A DNA stretch of 64,000 nt from Opitutaceae bacterium (GTDB lineage Bacteria > Verrucomicrobiota > Verrucomicrobiia > Opitutales > Opitutaceae). The notes beneath the pieces are model-generated. The model ran no database searches. It was not told where the DNA came from and worked only from the letters and a program-made list of their open reading frames with translations. Below are positions 37,194 to 46,390 of the stretch, in pieces (the stretch's first letter is position 1; the number at the start of each line of letters is the position of its first letter). The DNA lies in assembly GCA_027490995.1 (NCBI GenBank), contig JAIXWY010000013.1, forward strand, positions 62,001 to 126,000. Reading direction: 5' to 3'. The translations under genes were made by a program, and so were the position numbers.

Positions 37194-38234
37194 ATGATCC
37201 TGCTCCCTCGTTCCCGAGTCATTGCCCTCCTCCTCGTCGTGCTGGGTCTCGCCCTGGCGCCGCTTCGTGCCGCAAACAAAGAAATCAACCTGTTCGCTTG
37301 GTCCGAGTACCTCCCGCAGTCGGTGCTCGAGGGCTTCACGAAGGAAACCGGCATCCGCATCAACTATGAGACCTTCGCTTCGGGCGAGGAGATGCTCGCC
37401 AAGATGCTGGCCGGAGGCACGGCTTACGACCTGGTTCAGCCCCCGGACTACATCGCCGAGGCGCTGATCAAGAACCGCCTTCTGGTGCCGCTCGACTACA
37501 CGAAGCTGCCCGGGATGAAGAACATTCTGCCAGAGTACCTCAACATGGCGCATGATCCGGAGCAGCGTTACACCCTGCCTTACATGGTGAGTACGGTGGG
37601 CATCGTGGTGAACACCGAGCGCGTCAAGGAACCGATCACGGGCCTCGTGGACATGTTCGCGCCGCGCCATGCCGGACGGATTGTGGTCGTGGATGATGCC
37701 CGCGAACTCGTCACCGCCGCGCTCTACGTGCTGGGATACCCACTGAACGAAATCAACGCGAAGAACCTCGCGGAGGCGCGTCCGCTCCTCGCGCAGTGGA
37801 TGAAGCGGATCAAGCTTTACGACTCAGATAGCCCGAAGACCGCGCTGCTGAACGGCGATGTGGACCTGGGCTATGTCTGGGGTGGTGAGGCGGCCCGCCT
37901 CTGGGCCGAAAACCCAAAGTTTGCCTACGTGATCCCCAAGGAGGGAGCGCACCAGTTCGTCGATGTGATGGCGATTCCGCAGGGCGCCAAGAACGTCGAG
38001 GCAGCGCACCGCTTCCTCGATTACCTGCTCCGCCCGGAGGTCAGTAAGGCGATTTCGGACGAATTTCCGTACACGAATCCCAATGGCGCGGCGCGCCAGC
38101 TGCTCTCGCCGGAACAGCTGGCCAATCCCGCGAGCTATCCGCGGGGTAAGGCGAAGTTCGGCACGTTCCGGCACCTCGGCGAGACCGGGGCGATGATCGA
38201 TGAGTTGATCACGGACCTGAAGAACGCCCGCTGA
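37194..38234 (+). CDS. potD: Spermidine/putrescine-binding periplasmic protein PotD
   Basis: A 346-residue substrate-binding protein with a Sec signal peptide (residues 1-26, ending ALAPLRAA). The mature start NKEINLFAWSEYLPQSVLEGFTKETGIRINYETF and the segment DLVQPPDYIAEALIK are typical of PotD/PotF. YMVSTVGIVVNTERV and ALLNGDVDLGYVWGGEA hold ligand-contact positions. It captures polyamines for the PotABC importer. It lies between the two permease genes, 11 bases after potC and 29 before potB. Confidence 0.93.
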   Translation: MILLPRSRVIALLLVVLGLALAPLRAANKEINLFAWSEYLPQSVLEGFTKETGIRINYETFASGEEMLAKMLAGGTAYDLVQPPDYIAEALIKNRLLVPLDYTKLPGMKNILPEYLNMAHDPEQRYTLPYMVSTVGIVVNTERVKEPITGLVDMFAPRHAGRIVVVDDARELVTAALYVLGYPLNEINAKNLAEARPLLAQWMKRIKLYDSDSPKTALLNGDVDLGYVWGGEAARLWAENPKFAYVIPKEGAHQFVDVMAIPQGAKNVEAAHRFLDYLLRPEVSKAISDEFPYTNPNGAARQLLSPEQLANPASYPRGKAKFGTFRHLGETGAMIDELITDLKNAR

Positions 38235-38263
38235 GCGCGCCCACGGTCGCCGGTCCTCGCTGC

Positions 38264-39142
38264 ATGCACGCTCTCGCTGACACCGCGCCAGCCCATGGCG
38301 GGCGCCGTGCCGGCGTGGTTGCGTGGTTGCTCCTGACCCCGCTGGCGCTCTGGCTGGTGCTCTTCGTGGTCGTACCGATGCTTGGCTTGGTGGTGTACAG
38401 TTTCTGCCAGCGCGACGATCTGGGCCGGGTGGTCTTCGAGTTCAGCTGGGAAAACTACGCGCGCGTCTTCGACCCGATCTATCTTAAGATCCTCGGGCGC
38501 TCCATCGGCTACGCCGCTCTCACCACGGTCCTTTGCGTCGCCATCGGCTACCCGGTGGCATGGTATATCGCCCGGCAGCGTTCTCCGCTGCGCGAGAGGC
38601 TTCTCCTCCTGGTGATGATCCCCTTCTGGACGAGCTTCCTGATCCGGACCTACGCCTGGATCGCCATCCTTAAGAGCGAGGGGCTGCTGAACGGACTGCT
38701 GCAATTCTCCGGGGTCGTCGCGGCGCCGCTGTCGCTCCTCTACACGCCGACCGCGGTGGTCATCGGGCTCGTGTACGCCTACCTGCCTTTCATGATTCTG
38801 CCGATCTATGGCAGTGCCGAAAAGCTGGATAACGCCCTCGTGGAAGCCGCCCACGATCTTGGGGCCGGTCCGATCCGCGCGTTCTCCCACGTGATCATTC
38901 CGCTCACGTGGCCGGGGATCGCGGCCGGGATCATGCTGGTGTTCGTCCCGGCCATCGGGATGTTCGCGATCACCGACCTGATGGGCGGAGCACAGGTGCC
39001 GCTGATCGGTAACGTAATCCAGAACCAGTTTTTCCGCGCCCGTAACGCGCCGTTTGGCGCCGCTCTCGGCGTCGTGTTTACCCTCCTGTTCGTCGTCACC
39101 TATGCGATGGCCCACCGCCGGCGCCGCACGACCACCACGTGA
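38264..39142 (+). CDS. potB: Spermidine/putrescine ABC transporter permease PotB
   Basis: A 292-residue permease with six predicted helices beginning VVAWLLLTPLALWLVLFVVVPM. PotB-like features are LVVYSFCQRDD, FWTSFLIRTYAWIAILKSEGLLN and the coupling motif VEAAHDLGAGPIRAFSHVIIPLTWPGI. It is the partner of PotC. The sequence ends in an Arg/Thr-rich tail. PotA follows after 28 bases. Confidence 0.93.
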   Translation: MHALADTAPAHGGRRAGVVAWLLLTPLALWLVLFVVVPMLGLVVYSFCQRDDLGRVVFEFSWENYARVFDPIYLKILGRSIGYAALTTVLCVAIGYPVAWYIARQRSPLRERLLLLVMIPFWTSFLIRTYAWIAILKSEGLLNGLLQFSGVVAAPLSLLYTPTAVVIGLVYAYLPFMILPIYGSAEKLDNALVEAAHDLGAGPIRAFSHVIIPLTWPGIAAGIMLVFVPAIGMFAITDLMGGAQVPLIGNVIQNQFFRARNAPFGAALGVVFTLLFVVTYAMAHRRRRTTTT

Positions 39143-39170
39143 CGCGGCATCGCACCGTCCATTTTCCGCC

Positions 39171-40253
39171 ATGCCGTCGATGATTGAAATCCGCTCCGTG
39201 ACCAAGCGCTTCGGCTCCTTCACGGCGGTGAATGGCGTGAGTCTCGACGTGGCGGAGGGCGAGTTTCTCACGCTGCTGGGCCCTTCGGGCTGTGGGAAGA
39301 CCACGCTTCTGCGGATGCTCTCCGGGTTCGAGACGCCGACCAGTGGCGCGCTGCGCATCGACGGCGAGGATGTCACGCACCTTCCACCTTACCGCCGCAA
39401 TGTGAACCAGGTCTTTCAGAGCTACGCCCTGTTTCCACACCTCACGGTCGCGGAGAACATCGCGTTCGGCCTGCGGATGCAGAAGGTGCCTGCCCCGGAG
39501 ATCGCGCGCCGGGTCGAAGAGGTGATCGAATTGGTCGCGCTCACAGGCTTCGGCTCCCGCCGGCCGCACGAGCTTTCCGGAGGACAGCGTCAACGCGTGG
39601 CCCTCGCGCGCGCGATTGTTCCCCGACCCAAGGTGCTTCTCCTCGATGAGCCGCTCTCTGCCCTCGACGCCAAGTTACGCCAGCAAATGCAGCTGGAACT
39701 CAAGCGTCTGCAGAAGCACCTCGGGATGACGTTCGTGTTCGTCACGCATGATCAAGAGGAAGCGCTGACCATGAGCGACCGGATTGCCGTGTTCAATCAG
39801 GGCCGGGTCGAGCAGATCGGATCGGCCAGCGAGATCTACCACCAGCCGAGGACGGCGTTCGTGGCGGACTTCATCGGCGAGGCGAATCTGCTGACGGCGG
39901 ACGTGATCGCGCGGAGGGGAGCGAGGGTCCGCGTGCGGGTCGAGGGTGGACTCGAACTCGAGATTCTGGCGGAGCGCTGGCCGGCGGAATGGACTAGGGC
40001 GGTGATTTCGCTGCGTCCCGAGAAGATCCTCGTCGCCAAGCGTCCCCTAGAAGCCGAGGCGATTTTTACGGCCCGCGTGACGGATGAACTTTTCCAAGGA
40101 GCCCTCGACCGCCTGCATTTGCAGACGGACGCGGGGACTCGTTTGACGGCGCTGGTGGCCAATGAGAGTGCGTTGCGCGAGGCGATCCACGCCGGCGATG
40201 CGGTGTGGTGCGGCGTTCACGCTGACGACATCGCCGTGGTGGGAGCTGCCTGA
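39171..40253 (+). CDS. potA: Spermidine/putrescine ABC transporter ATPase PotA
   Basis: The 360-residue ATPase subunit of the polyamine importer. Walker A is GPSGCGKT (37-44), the signature LSGGQ (135-139) and Walker B VLLLDE (155-160), with the D-loop SALDAKLR and H-loop FVTHDQEEALTMSDR. A TOBE regulatory domain (about 275-355) follows. The frame extends 117 bases into potB, but the ATG of MPSMIEIRSVTKRFG is the family start. An epimerase gene follows after 28 bases and may be co-transcribed. Confidence 0.94.
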   Translation: MPSMIEIRSVTKRFGSFTAVNGVSLDVAEGEFLTLLGPSGCGKTTLLRMLSGFETPTSGALRIDGEDVTHLPPYRRNVNQVFQSYALFPHLTVAENIAFGLRMQKVPAPEIARRVEEVIELVALTGFGSRRPHELSGGQRQRVALARAIVPRPKVLLLDEPLSALDAKLRQQMQLELKRLQKHLGMTFVFVTHDQEEALTMSDRIAVFNQGRVEQIGSASEIYHQPRTAFVADFIGEANLLTADVIARRGARVRVRVEGGLELEILAERWPAEWTRAVISLRPEKILVAKRPLEAEAIFTARVTDELFQGALDRLHLQTDAGTRLTALVANESALREAIHAGDAVWCGVHADDIAVVGAA

Positions 40254-40281
40254 CGCGAACGCCGTTCCCGATCTTCTCTCG

Positions 40282-41106
40282 ATGCGCATTGTTCTCACCG
40301 GAGCGGCCGGCCGACTTGGTCAAGCGGTCTTGCGTCAGTTACTGGAGGCGGGGGATCGCGTCGATGCCTACGACGCGGTTCCGGCGCCCGCTGATGCGCC
40401 CGGATCGGTGCGCGTGCAGAACCTGCTCGATCCCCGGACGGTGGATGCCGCGTGGCGTGGTGCCGACGCCGTGGTGCATCTGGCGAACCACGCGACGTCG
40501 TACGGACTCGATGGTCGGATGGTCTTCACGGAGAATATCACCATGAACTACCACGTGCTCGAGCGGGCGCGGCTGGGTGGGGTGCCTCGGTTCATCTTTG
40601 CGAGTTCGATCCAGGCAATGCGCGTCGAGCGATTTTCGCCGGACCATCAGCCCAGCTCGGTCCGGGAATTACCGTTGAGCGGCGCCTCGATCGCCACGCC
40701 GACCAATCCCTACGCCCTCTCCAAGGCACTCGGTGAGGAGCAGCTCCGCTACTTCGTTGGCTGCCATGGCATGACCGGAATCGCGTTCCGCTTTCCCGCG
40801 TTGTTCCCGGAGCCGCGCCCGCGCGGCATCGTCGAGGTGGTGGCGCACGTGCCCCTCGACGAGGCCTTTGCCTGGCTCACCTATGCCGACGCCGCTCGCG
40901 CGGTCGGCCAGGCGCTCCGGCGTCCGTTGAAGGGCTACCGTTGCTATCTCCCCGCCAGCGCCCGCCCGTGGCTAGACTGGCCGATTGAACGGATTCGGGA
41001 GCGTTATTTCCCCAACGTGCCGATCGCCGGCGGCGGACCGCTCCGCTCCCTCGTAGATCTTCGCCCGTTGGCCGACGAGTTGGACTGGCGACCGCAGGAC
41101 GACTGA
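40282..41106 (+). CDS. NAD(P)-dependent epimerase/dehydratase
   Basis: A 274-residue extended-SDR enzyme that would act on a sugar or nucleotide-sugar; the substrate is unknown. The nucleotide-binding motif is GAAGRLG (7-13), with DLLD-like and HLANHA elements after it. The active-site Ser109 and the pair Y144/K148 (NPYALSKALGEEQ) are intact. The protein is somewhat short for an epimerase, and the C-terminal substrate domain is abbreviated. It follows potA by 28 bases and converges on the D-2-hydroxyacid dehydrogenase gene. Its link to polyamine transport may be only positional. Confidence 0.85.
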   Translation: MRIVLTGAAGRLGQAVLRQLLEAGDRVDAYDAVPAPADAPGSVRVQNLLDPRTVDAAWRGADAVVHLANHATSYGLDGRMVFTENITMNYHVLERARLGGVPRFIFASSIQAMRVERFSPDHQPSSVRELPLSGASIATPTNPYALSKALGEEQLRYFVGCHGMTGIAFRFPALFPEPRPRGIVEVVAHVPLDEAFAWLTYADAARAVGQALRRPLKGYRCYLPASARPWLDWPIERIRERYFPNVPIAGGGPLRSLVDLRPLADELDWRPQDD

Positions 41107-41128
41107 GACGGGATGCAGAACGGCGCTC

Positions 41129-42100
41129 TCAGTTGACGCGATTCCAGACCGGCTGGCCGAGCAGCGCGGCGCGCGCAATCCGCGCCGAGGTCGTGCGCAT
41201 CTCGATCATGCCCTCCGGACTGCAGAACGCGGCGTGGCACGTGACGATCAGGTTGGGCGTTGCCGCTTCTGCCGACGACCGGAGTGGTTCGTCCTCGACC
41301 ACATCGAGGCCCGCGCCAGCCAGACGTCCCTCGCGGAGCGCCCGGAACAGTGGCTCTTTCTGTACGAGGTCGCCACGGGCGGTATTCACAAGAAAGGATG
41401 TCGGCCGCAGGTGCCGGAGTTCGGCCTCTCCGATCATCCCCCGCGTCGCGGCGGACGAGGGACAGTGCAGCGAGACCACGTCGCTCTGGTCCAGCAAGTC
41501 CTCCAGCGAAGTCGCACGCTGAATCCCGAGCGCTTTGTGCGCCCCGTTGGCGAGCAGCGGATCGTGGAAGACGACGCGGAAGCCGAGCGCCTTCGCGCGC
41601 AGGGCGGTGGCGGTACCGATGCGACCGAGTCCGATGATGCCGAAGGTCAGCGAGCTGAGACGGCGCAACTTTGGCGCGACTTCGATTCGCCAGCCGAGTC
41701 GCTTGGCCTCGGCATCGAGCGGGAAAAGCTGGCGACAGAGCGCGAGCGTAAGCGCGACGGTATGATCGGCGACCTCCTCGGTGCCGTAGTCCGGCACGTT
41801 GCACACTGGGATGCCGCGACGGGCGGCCGCCCCGGTATCGACGCTGTCGTAGCCGACTCCGTTGCGGATGAGTACGCGGCAGTTCGTGAGCGAGGCGATC
41901 ACCTCGGCGGTGCAGGCAAAATTGTGCCACAGAATGAGGGCATCCGCCGCTCGCACTTCCGCCGGCAGCGGCGCGTTGAAATCGAGGCGGAACGTCCGTA
42001 CCTCCGCGACGGCGCCCAACTCCGCCGTCTCAATCAGGGCGGCATCCTCGCTGAAGGTGAATTCCCGCGGACACAGGATGGCGACGAGCGGACGCGACAT
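41129..42100 (-). CDS. D-2-hydroxyacid dehydrogenase (CtBP/phosphoglycerate-dehydrogenase-like)
   Basis: A 323-residue NAD-dependent oxidoreductase reducing 2-ketoacids or oxidising D-2-hydroxyacids. The cofactor motif is GLGRIG (157-162), with the catalytic set R242 (NTARGDL), E271 (VEDEP) and H289 (TCHAAFCSPEG). Overall style (RNGVGYDSVDTGAAARRGIPVCNVPDYGTEEVADHTV) is near the CtBP-like branch. It is the last gene of a minus-strand run of six sugar-related genes, 13 bases after the mutarotase-like gene. A role on a sugar-derived hydroxyacid is plausible but inferred. Confidence 0.9.
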   Translation of the reverse strand: MSRPLVAILCPREFTFSEDAALIETAELGAVAEVRTFRLDFNAPLPAEVRAADALILWHNFACTAEVIASLTNCRVLIRNGVGYDSVDTGAAARRGIPVCNVPDYGTEEVADHTVALTLALCRQLFPLDAEAKRLGWRIEVAPKLRRLSSLTFGIIGLGRIGTATALRAKALGFRVVFHDPLLANGAHKALGIQRATSLEDLLDQSDVVSLHCPSSAATRGMIGEAELRHLRPTSFLVNTARGDLVQKEPLFRALREGRLAGAGLDVVEDEPLRSSAEAATPNLIVTCHAAFCSPEGMIEMRTTSARIARAALLGQPVWNRVN

Positions 42101-42113
42101 GGTCGGGGTGGGG

Positions 42114-42968
42114 TCAGGAGGCGCGGACCGGACCGAACGCCGTTGTCACCGACCACTCCTTGGTTTCGCCGGGGGCGAGCACGGCGGCGAGGTACGGCTC
42201 GATCGAAAAGGTGTTCCCGTTGCCCCAGATCACGCATTCCGACGGCGCATAGCTGGTCGAGAAATCGACGTACTGGAGCCGCGGATGACTCAGGCGCGCC
42301 CGGACCGGTACGCCAGGCGGCAGGAGTAGAAAGTCCATGTGTCCGTCTTGTTCGCCGTCAAAGCGTTTCCGGGACGCGAGGCGGCGGCCCTCCAGCGAGA
42401 AACCGGGATTCTCGGCCAGCCGACAGGCGGGTGGGACCTCCACCTCGATGAGGCGATCGGTCAATGCGAAGAACGGGTGCGGGAACCACTCGAGCGACAG
42501 GGGCTGCGCGGCGCGGTGGGTGAGTCGGGAAACGGAATGAAGGGTCCGGCCCGTCAGTCGGATCTCGCGCACGAGCGTCGTGTCGTAGCCGAGCGTGCGC
42601 TGATCAGTCCGGTAGGTGATGGAGTCCGCAGTGCGCTCCACGGTCCAGTGGCAAGGCTCGACCACCACAACCTCTCCTTGAGCATCCAGCGCGATGCGTC
42701 CGCCGCCAAGGTGCACGCCTTCGCGCCCGTTCCAGGTCAGCGCCTCTCCGCTGCGGCGGCGAAACCGAAACGACTCGGGCAGGCCTTGGCCGTTGAAGGG
42801 ACGCGGGGTGGGATGCGGCCACTCGGGGCCGGTGACCAACGGGTGGCCCGCGGCATCAAAGACCTGCCAGATGTAGCCACCCCAACAGTAGCGGCTGCCG
42901 AGACGGTCGCGGTCAGCGGTCGGGTCGAGCAGCTGAACTGAAAGCTCAGCGTTGGCGAGGGTGACCAC
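42114..42968 (-). CDS. Aldose 1-epimerase-like (galactose-mutarotase fold) protein
   Basis: I start at the GTG giving VVTLANAELSVQLLDPTADRDRLGSRYCWGGY (284 residues), 4 bases after the upstream stop; the longer frame would overlap the previous gene by about 100 bases. The beta-sandwich pattern and segments such as SRYCWGGYIWQVFDAAGHPLVTG and LEWFPHPFFALTD recall the mutarotase-like superfamily used by aldose epimerases. I see no exact catalytic His/Glu signature, so activity is uncertain. No signal peptide is present, so it would be cytoplasmic. Position in a sugar operon supports a carbohydrate role. Confidence 0.6.
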   Translation of the reverse strand: MVTLANAELSVQLLDPTADRDRLGSRYCWGGYIWQVFDAAGHPLVTGPEWPHPTPRPFNGQGLPESFRFRRRSGEALTWNGREGVHLGGGRIALDAQGEVVVVEPCHWTVERTADSITYRTDQRTLGYDTTLVREIRLTGRTLHSVSRLTHRAAQPLSLEWFPHPFFALTDRLIEVEVPPACRLAENPGFSLEGRRLASRKRFDGEQDGHMDFLLLPPGVPVRARLSHPRLQYVDFSTSYAPSECVIWGNGNTFSIEPYLAAVLAPGETKEWSVTTAFGPVRAS

Positions 42969-42972
42969 GGGA

Positions 42973-43494
42973 TCAGCGCAGGCGGATGACGCGAAGGCCG
43001 GTGCTGCGACCGGCAACGGTGAGCTGGAAGCGCCCGGCGGGACGCGCGGTGATCTCCACCTCCTGACCGGCAAGCTCGTAAGGGATCGGTTCGAGCCCTT
43101 CCCAGACTTGGCCGTTATCCAGCTTGAAGCGATTGGCGTTCTGCCATTCGACCACCTTGGCGCGGAGCGGCGGGAGGGCGCGCCAGTCCACGTCGCTCAT
43201 GATCGGCAGACCGAAGCGTTCCAGGAGCGAGCGCTCACGCTTCACCTCATTGACCGCCGCGATCTCCCGCTTGGCGGTTTCGAGCTCAGTCTTCAGGGCC
43301 TGGGTGGACCCCTGGGAGTGCCGGATCAGTGCGGCATCGATGACGCCGATCTGGTCGGGGGTGAGCCGATCCAGCCCCGCTCGTCGCCATTCCGCGTCCG
43401 TCAAGATCGCGCGCAAGCCCGGACTGGCGGTCTGAGCGGACAGGGCAGGGAGCAGGCAGGCGAATCCGAGGGTGAGGGAAGCGAGTCGTTTCAT
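42973..43494 (-). CDS. Secreted protein of unknown function
   Basis: A 173-residue protein with a clear Sec signal peptide (MKRLASLTLGFACLLPALSA, cleavage before QT). The mature part is predicted helical first (ILTDAEWRRAGLDRLTPDQIGVIDAALI), then coiled coil (TQALKTELETAKREIAAVN), and ends in a small beta section (LAGQEVEITARPAGRFQLTV). I do not recognise the family. It overlaps the ABC exporter stop by 4 bases and precedes the mutarotase-like gene by 4, so it is embedded in the operon. An envelope role linked to the exporter is possible. Confidence 0.7.
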   Translation of the reverse strand: MKRLASLTLGFACLLPALSAQTASPGLRAILTDAEWRRAGLDRLTPDQIGVIDAALIRHSQGSTQALKTELETAKREIAAVNEVKRERSLLERFGLPIMSDVDWRALPPLRAKVVEWQNANRFKLDNGQVWEGLEPIPYELAGQEVEITARPAGRFQLTVAGRSTGLRVIRLR

Positions 43495-45263
43495 GGGCGG
43501 AGAGGGGAGTCCGAGTTCGCAACAGTCTGGGGTACTTCTTGTGCGGCGACAAGCCGGGCGAAGGCACCGTTTCGTGCCAGCAAGGTGGTGAAGTTTCCCT
43601 CCTCGATCAGGCGGCCGGCCTCGAGGACCACAATCCGAGACGCATTGCGGATCGTGCTCAGGCGGTGGGCGATCGTGATCACAGTCCGGCCCGCCGAAAG
43701 GCGGTCAATCGCCTCCTGAATGAGTCGCTCGCTCTCGTAATCGAGGGCCGACGTGGCCTCGTCGAGGATGAGCACCGGCGGGTTCCGCAGCACCGCACGC
43801 GCGATTGCCAACCTCTGGCGCTGGCCCCCCGAAAGGGTGGTGCCGCGCTCGCCGACCCGCGTATCGTATCCTTGGGGGAGTCGTTGGATGAACTCCTCGG
43901 CGTTGGCCTGACGCGCCGCCTCGCGGATCTCGGCGTCGGTAGCGTCCGCCTTGGCGAAGCGTAGGTTCTCCCGGACCGTGCCCGACAGAAGAATGCTGTC
44001 TTGTAGAACCACAGCCAACTGGCGGCGGATCCAGCGCATGTCCCACTCTGACTGGGGCACGCCGTCGATCAGGATGCGGCCTTCATTCGGCGCGTAGAGC
44101 CCGAGGAGAAGGTTCGCCAGGGTGCTCTTGCCGGAGCCCGATGGTCCGACGAACGCGATGTGCTCTCCCGGCTTGATGTGCAGTGAGAAGGGTTCGAGGA
44201 CGCGTCGTTCCGGCGCGGTCGGATAGGCAAAGGCGACCGATTCAAACTGGATCTCGCCGCGCAGGCGATCCGTGCGCCGCGTCCCATGCCACGACTCCAC
44301 GTAGGTCGAATCGATCAGTTCCTTGATGCTGTGAAAGCTCTCTCGTCCCGCGAAGTACTGCTCGGTCAAGCCGATGAAGGCCTGAATCGGACCCAGCACG
44401 ATGGGAAGCCCGGCCACGAACGCGAAGAGCGTACCCAGTGACAGGCCGCCACGGATGGCGAAGTAGGCTCCACCCGCCATTACGACCAGCGCGATCACCT
44501 GCGTGCTGACATACCAGAAGGTTCCGAACACTGCGTTGACGTAGCTTTGCTCGACGCGGCTCCGGGCGAAGTCGAGGCTACTGCGGTCGAGATCCGCCTC
44601 GGCCTGCCGCTCTTCCCCGAAACTGCGCACGAGGCGCAGCGCAGAGATGTACTCGCTCGCGGTTCCGGTCAGGCGCTCCTGCGCAAGCCGGGCGTCGCGA
44701 TTGGTGCCTTGGATGCGCTCGGAAAACTTGAGCTTCGCCACTGCATAGACCGGCAGGACCAGCGCAAGGATGAGCGCGAGTCGCCAATCGAGCCAGGCGA
44801 GGATGAGCAGGATGCTGCCTCCATAGAGGACGTTCGGCAGGAACTGATTGAGGATGTTGTAGAGTAGTGCCTCAACCTTCTGGGTGTCGAAGGCGTACTT
44901 GGAAAGCAGGCGGCCCGTCCGCTGCTGGTCGAGGTAACCGAAGCTCAGGAACTGGAGCTTGAAGAAGATGCGGCTGCGCAGCTCCACCAGCATCTGGGCC
45001 ATGCCCTTGGCGATCTCGTGTGCGCCCCAAACCGAGAAGAAATAGTGCACACCCAGCAGGCCCACGAACACACCGGCGAGTAGCAGCAGCCCTTCGACGT
45101 CGCGCGCCGGCACGCAGACGTCGATCATGCGCTGGAAGAGCCACGGGCAGGGCGCCACCGCGAGCGAACGCAGCAGCGCGAGCGCCAGCCCGGGCAGCAG
45201 GACGCTACGACTCGCCCAGAGGTAGCCGGTCAGCGTCCGCGATGCCAGAGCCTCGCGTTTCAT
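43491..45263 (-). CDS. ABC exporter, fused membrane and ATPase domains (MsbA-like)
   Basis: A 590-residue half-transporter that would form a homodimer. The six-helix membrane domain (about 15-310) is followed by the ATPase domain (about 335-580) with Walker A GPSGSGKS (373-380), LSGGQ (477-481), Walker B VLILDE (497-502) and H-loop AHRLSTIRNASRIVVLEAG. I start at the ATG of MKREALASRTLTG, 16 bases after the upstream stop; the longest frame adds 38 Pro/Ser-rich residues that overlap the previous gene. Exporters of this type move lipids, peptides or drugs, so its place in a sugar-catabolic operon is unexpected. Confidence 0.93.
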   Translation of the reverse strand: MKREALASRTLTGYLWASRSVLLPGLALALLRSLAVAPCPWLFQRMIDVCVPARDVEGLLLLAGVFVGLLGVHYFFSVWGAHEIAKGMAQMLVELRSRIFFKLQFLSFGYLDQQRTGRLLSKYAFDTQKVEALLYNILNQFLPNVLYGGSILLILAWLDWRLALILALVLPVYAVAKLKFSERIQGTNRDARLAQERLTGTASEYISALRLVRSFGEERQAEADLDRSSLDFARSRVEQSYVNAVFGTFWYVSTQVIALVVMAGGAYFAIRGGLSLGTLFAFVAGLPIVLGPIQAFIGLTEQYFAGRESFHSIKELIDSTYVESWHGTRRTDRLRGEIQFESVAFAYPTAPERRVLEPFSLHIKPGEHIAFVGPSGSGKSTLANLLLGLYAPNEGRILIDGVPQSEWDMRWIRRQLAVVLQDSILLSGTVRENLRFAKADATDAEIREAARQANAEEFIQRLPQGYDTRVGERGTTLSGGQRQRLAIARAVLRNPPVLILDEATSALDYESERLIQEAIDRLSAGRTVITIAHRLSTIRNASRIVVLEAGRLIEEGNFTTLLARNGAFARLVAAQEVPQTVANSDSPLRP

Positions 45264-45279
45264 CGGGACCGGCACCGAC

Positions 45280-46380
45280 TCAGGCGGAGGCTTTGCGGCG
45301 CTCAAGCGTGCGGCCGCCGTGGATCGCGCGGTAGAAGGGATCGTCCGGTCGGATCGAGCCGCGGGCAACGACTTCACCCGTGAAGGCCGACTTGTAGATC
45401 GCGGTCAGGAACTCGAGGGTCTTGCGCGCCTCGAAGCCCGAGGTCAGCGGGCGACGACCTTGGTCGCGATCGGCCACGAGGGCGCAGAGCTGCGCGCCAT
45501 GAGTCGATCCGACGTCAGGGGGGAAGCTCTGCCAGGCCTGCGCGAGGCTGTCGTCCTGCGCGGGCTGGACCTGCGTCATTTTCCAGTTGTCCTTCGTGTA
45601 ACTGTAGAGGTGCGTCAGTTCGAGGGTCGCCTTCTGGTAATCGAAACGCAGGTAGGTTTCTTGGCGCGGACTGAGCACGCTGTTGACGATTGAACCGACG
45701 GAGCCGTTCGCGAACTTGACCATCGCCATCGAGACGTCCTCGACCTCGATCTCGCGATCGAGCGTGGTGGCGAGGGCGCGCACTTCTTTCCAGTCACCCA
45801 TGATGTGAAGGAAGTGGTCCATCGCATGAATCCCGTGGCCCATGGTGGGGCCGCCGAGCTCGGTGGCCCAGCGTCCGCGCCACGGCACCGCGTAGTAGGC
45901 GGTGTCCCGGTACCAGAGCGTGTTGCACACGCCCACCAGTGGGCGGCCGAGGAGACCGGCATCGGCGAGGCGACGAACGTGCGCCGTCGAGCTGGCGAAG
46001 CGCATCTGGAAGATGCAGGCGGTGTAGCAGCCGGTCTGGTCCTCCGCCGCCTGAATCTGATCCAATTCCGCGAGCGAGCCGCAGAGGGGCTTCTCGCAGA
46101 GTACCCACGCGCCGCGCTTCATCGCCGCGATGCTCATCGGCGCGTGCATGGAGGGCGGGGTCGCCACCAAGACGAAGTCTGGCCGGAGCGTGTCCAGCAT
46201 GCCTTCGTAGTCCGTGAAGTGCTTCGGGATACCGTGCCGGCGCGCGAAGTCCGCGACGCGCGTCGCATCGATGTCGACCGCGGCCTCGAGGACCACGCGT
46301 CCTTGGGTCGCCTCGACCGCACGTACGTGGGCCTCGCTAATAGAACCGGTGCCGACCAATACGGCGCGGTAGGTTTTCAT
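45280..46380 (-). CDS. Gfo/Idh/MocA-family oxidoreductase
   Basis: A 366-residue NAD(P)-dependent dehydrogenase of the family acting on sugars, inositols and sugar acids. The Rossmann start is VLVGTGSISEAHV (8-20); the catalytic Lys sits in CEKPL (EKP 96-98). The C-terminal domain has LGGPTMGHGIHAMDHFLHIMG with the expected His. There is no signal peptide, so it is cytoplasmic, unlike the second member of the family near 61 kb. It lies 10 bases after the symporter gene, suggesting it oxidises the imported compound. Confidence 0.92.
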   Translation of the reverse strand: MKTYRAVLVGTGSISEAHVRAVEATQGRVVLEAAVDIDATRVADFARRHGIPKHFTDYEGMLDTLRPDFVLVATPPSMHAPMSIAAMKRGAWVLCEKPLCGSLAELDQIQAAEDQTGCYTACIFQMRFASSTAHVRRLADAGLLGRPLVGVCNTLWYRDTAYYAVPWRGRWATELGGPTMGHGIHAMDHFLHIMGDWKEVRALATTLDREIEVEDVSMAMVKFANGSVGSIVNSVLSPRQETYLRFDYQKATLELTHLYSYTKDNWKMTQVQPAQDDSLAQAWQSFPPDVGSTHGAQLCALVADRDQGRRPLTSGFEARKTLEFLTAIYKSAFTGEVVARGSIRPDDPFYRAIHGGRTLERRKASA

Positions 46381-46390
46381 GAAAGTAGGG

